Shown piece after piece: positions 61,289 through 64,000 of a stretch of DNA of 64,000 nt. The notes under the pieces were generated by a model. It was given only the letters and a program-made list of their open reading frames with translations, searched no databases and had not been told where the DNA came from. The first letter of the stretch is position 1, and every line of letters begins with the position of its first letter. This stretch comes from Steinernema hermaphroditum. Its lineage: Eukaryota; Nematoda; Chromadorea; Rhabditida; Steinernematidae. The position numbers were made by a program, and so were the translations under genes. The stretch spans positions 8,184,001 through 8,248,000 of the forward strand of contig CM059625.1 in NCBI GenBank assembly GCA_030435675.1, written 5' to 3'.

Positions 61289-63085
61289 TTAAGGAGCAAT
61301 AAACTCTTCCATCTCGTCTTTCATAACCACACGCTTGTTTTCTCCCTGCATCAGACGTTGTCCGATTCGACTTAATAACGAGAAAAACAGGAGTCCGAAG
61401 CAGATGATGAAGGAACCGGTGACCACCAGGGTCCAGTGTGGCTTCGTGAATAGGAATCCGGCCAGGGACATTATCTCAATGAGGTAGATGAAGGCGGCCA
61501 TTATCTGAAGTGAACTAATTAGTGCAAGTCAGGGTGCGTTTTAGGTTACCAGCCGATGGAAATGAGATCCCAAGAAGCTTCCGAGTGGCGCAAACGTTAC
61601 CACCACAGGTGCGCAAACTTTGAGCGTATCCCACGCCAACTGGTCGATGTCTTCTTCTATGGCTGCTCTCCAGAAGAAGCCGATCTGCGAGTTCAGACCT
61701 AAGTGGTGCGGTAATTTATCGTCAACGAACGCCGTATTACCCATTAAAACTACCGTAGTCGGAGTGGCAGTCTTTTCAGACACTCGAAATAGCAATGTTA
61801 TGACGGAGAAAACACAGATGTCAACGCCGGACCCCGCAAATGAGTTGAAAATGCCTTAAAATAAAATAGAAAGTCATTTTCGGCGAAAAATGCCCTATTC
61901 TACCTCCAACGAATCCGGTCAACAAGAGGACAACAGCTTTCCAGCCGCAGAAATTCTGGATCGTGTTGTTGGTGGGCCGTTTCTTCTGGCGATTCAGAAT
62001 CCACAGTGACATTGCAAAGGAACACCAGATCGAGACGAACATCATCTTTTTGACGGCTGGTGTAAAGATGGGGTCAAGCTGAAAGTTATCTGTTATGTAA
62101 AGTCTGCAAATTGTTTGTTAGTATCTTTCGTTGCACTTCATTTAAGCCGAAAAGAATATACAGAAACTTACGTAGATGAATCCAATGAGAACTCCAGGAA
62201 TAGCGCCTAGTGTAGGAAACACAATTGCCCTCCACTCGATTTGAATCCGCATAAAGATGATGGCAAAAATTGACATCGTCATTCCTAAATGTGAGATGTA
62301 AATTTCGGTCTCTGTGTGTTTAATCGCCTAAAGCAGTTGAAGTAATCGAGTTATTTTAATGTAAAGTATTACTTTTGCCGTCTCAAACCAGATGTCAGAT
62401 CAAAGTCTCTATCTTTAACTTGAAACTGTCCAAACTGTCCCCGACAAAACTGTCCAAACTGTCCCCTGTTTGAAACTTGTTTCAATGCAAAGCATATAGA
62501 CGCAGTTCCCCGCATTGAACTTTGACTAAGGGTGCTAACTCACCTGTTGTCTGAATCATCAGCGAGAAATCGCGAGCTGTCTTGGGATCGATCTGCAGGC
62601 CGAACGTCATGACAGGAAAAGCCACAGCACCACCTCCTTCGCTGGTCATCCCAGCAATGATGGCCCCAAATACCATCGTCAAAGGCATTTGCCAGTGATG
62701 TTTGTACAGATAAAAGAAGTCATGTTTAAGGGCTAATAGCCACCACACAGTCTGAAAATACAGATTTACAGTACTTAAATGCCCTCACTAAAATGCCCTC
62801 GCTAGCAGTCTTGTAACCCTATTTTTCAAGAACGCCTACCTGAGCTACAATGAATGGAATGAGGAATGCGACAAACTTGCGATACTTTATGAGCAGTTTC
62901 TGATCAAACGACGCATCTTTGGGAATGTTTTTGAGATCTTCGATGTGCTTCTCGTCGAGTTCTTGTCCTACAAGATCAGAAAGTTACATTCACTCGAATT
63001 CCTTTTCACCTTCAAGAAAATATTTGACGAAAAATTCCTTCGGCGTTCTTCTTTTTTTCTGACTGGAACATGGATTAACGTTCAT
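61289..63085 (-). CDS. TauE/SafE-family membrane transporter, copy 2
   Basis: This paralogue of the gene at 2.4-4.3 kb lies on the opposite strand. The ATG at 63085-63083 starts MNVNPCSSQKKRRTPKEFFV. It continues through IKYRKFVAFLIPFIVAQ, then TSEGGGAVAFPVMTFGLQID, IQIEWRAIVFPTLGAIPG, a middle helix with SLWILNRQKKRP, FAGSGVDICVFSVI, SEKTATPTTVVLMG and a C-terminal MAAFIYLIEIMSLAGFLF. The two glycine-rich repeat halves mark the family. Exon borders match copy 1 at most sites, including the 42-bp intron after VVLMG. It lacks the intron after VAG and has an extra one after FVGG. Similarity to copy 1 is around 60% by eye. The frame is intact; the end is TAA at 61289-61291. Predicted plasma-membrane anion or sulfur-compound exporter; the substrate is unknown. 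Confidence 0.88.
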
Positions 63086-63671
63086 CTTCCCCCCTGAAAC
63101 TACTCATGATAAAGACCCATACCAAACATCTGCGCGATCTAATTCAAAACACGAACACTTCCAGGTACGAAAAGTGTCTTCAGACGACGCGTCCTTTATA
63201 CCCTTTGGTGACGTCGGTTCAAGAGTGTTTATTAACGACTTTTCAAAAGGCAGCGCATTTGCGAGGGCGGTCTCTTCTGTGATCGGTGATCTGTGTTCTT
63301 AGACCCCCTTACGTATCCCCTCTACGATTTGTGTCCATATGCTGCACCGCATTTCTCCTTGCACCATTCTTAATCTTTCCGATCAAAACCTTTTGACCAC
63401 ACACAGAGTGAAGCTACAGAAAAACACAATTTGTCGTGAGTGCGTTCGTGTTCACGTTTGTCTTCAAATTGAAAGTCGCCGCGCATTCCTAATTGAAATG
63501 AAAAGAGAAACGTCTGCGACGATCGATCGGCGACGCGCGAGTGTGATTGATCGGTTCAAGTTCTATCGCTGAAAAATTGTTCTCGTTGCTAGTCAGATTT
63601 TTGCTAAATCGTTGACCCTTTTTGTTTGTGCTACAGATCAGAGATCCGTTCTGGAGACGCTGCGTTCTGTA
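63086..63671. other. Divergent promoter region between transporter copy 2 and a secreted-protein gene
   Basis: The 586 bp separates two divergent start codons. It contains the second copy of the 17-bp word TACAGATCAGAGATCCG (63632-63648), also present 260 bp upstream of transporter copy 1. No other element recognised. Confidence 0.4.
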
Positions 63672-64000
63672 ATGTGTACAGTATCAATCGTACTCGTTGT
63701 AACTTTCTTATCATATTTCGGCGAAACAAGTGCGGACACTGTGATCGAGAGTGCCGAAGAAGCTCAGCATTTTTCCCTGAATATCACTCAAATATGCGGC
63801 AATTGGACAATCGACTTGGTAAAGTGTTTACAAAGTCGTTGAACAAAATTTGGCCACTTGTTTCAGAACGATTACCTTACCAGCACTCCTAGTGCCCAGA
63901 CACAAGTTTTATGCTCCGATCTGAAAGCGACGGGAAGAAAGTGCAAGGTGAACCAGGTGCCAATGGTCCGATGACATTGTTTCCCTTTAGGATCACTTGA
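63672..64000 (+). CDS. 5' end of a secreted protein gene, running off the right edge
   Basis: Exon 1 (63672-63819) begins MCTVSIVLVVTFLSYFGETS, a signal peptide. It continues with a Glu-rich segment and an N-glycosylation motif (NIT). The 46-bp intron 63820-63865 is followed by an exon reading NDYLTSTPSAQTQVLCSDLK up to about 63948. A further exon starts at about 63991. A single Cys in each exon suggests disulfides. Too short to assign to a family; probably a secreted or surface protein. Confidence 0.6.

Overview
This window reads as metazoan nuclear DNA from a nematode. Coding regions are split into many short exons. Nearly all introns are about 38-55 bp, with GT-AG or occasionally GC-AG borders. 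Several start codons sit directly behind a splice-acceptor sequence, which would fit spliced leader trans-splicing. Gene content is nematode-like: a ZYG-12-type HOOK protein with a C-terminal membrane anchor, a stand-alone cysteine synthase, an NMR-1-type NMDA receptor and a neuropeptide-like precursor. The short introns and moderate GC content suggest a clade I worm, possibly a whipworm relative; that placement is inference only. I found no rRNA, tRNA, CRISPR array or clear transposon. All gene models were spliced by hand from reading frames, splice sites and remembered family motifs, so exon ends may be off by a few bases in places.

Left third (1-28 kb): the 3' part of an unrecognised coiled-coil protein gene (+); a TauE/SafE-family membrane transporter, copy 1 (+); the AP-1 gene jun (-) with two large introns carrying AP-1 and CRE motifs; a long gene-poor stretch; a zyg-12 orthologue (+); TMEM53 (+); an unrecognised multi-exon gene (-); and TMEM151 (-).

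Middle (28-44.6 kb): MAPKAPK2/MK2-type kinase (-); another gene-poor stretch; a small unrecognised gene (-) head-to-head with an SLC2A sugar transporter (+); cysteine synthase (-); NUDT9 ADP-ribose pyrophosphatase (-); a 180-bp tandem duplication; and a secreted cysteine-rich protein resembling dermatopontin (+).

Right third (44.6-64 kb): TDP-43 (-); AGXT aminotransferase (-); a small Jupiter/HN1-like candidate (-); PPP4R4 (+); an NMDA receptor GluN1 gene (-) whose reading frame continues through short introns into a LITAF zinc/membrane domain; a neuropeptide-like precursor (-); TauE/SafE copy 2 (-); and the start of a secreted protein gene (+) running off the right edge.

Links between genes: JUN and MK2 belong to stress-kinase signalling; the two TauE/SafE transporters and cysteine synthase suggest sulfur handling; AGXT and NUDT9 both carry likely mitochondrial presequences. 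There is no sign of operon-style tight clustering. The most unusual observation is the predicted GluN1-LITAF fusion at 56.4-55.9 kb. Next are the HOOK-KASH architecture of the zyg-12 gene and the compact neuropeptide-like gene.
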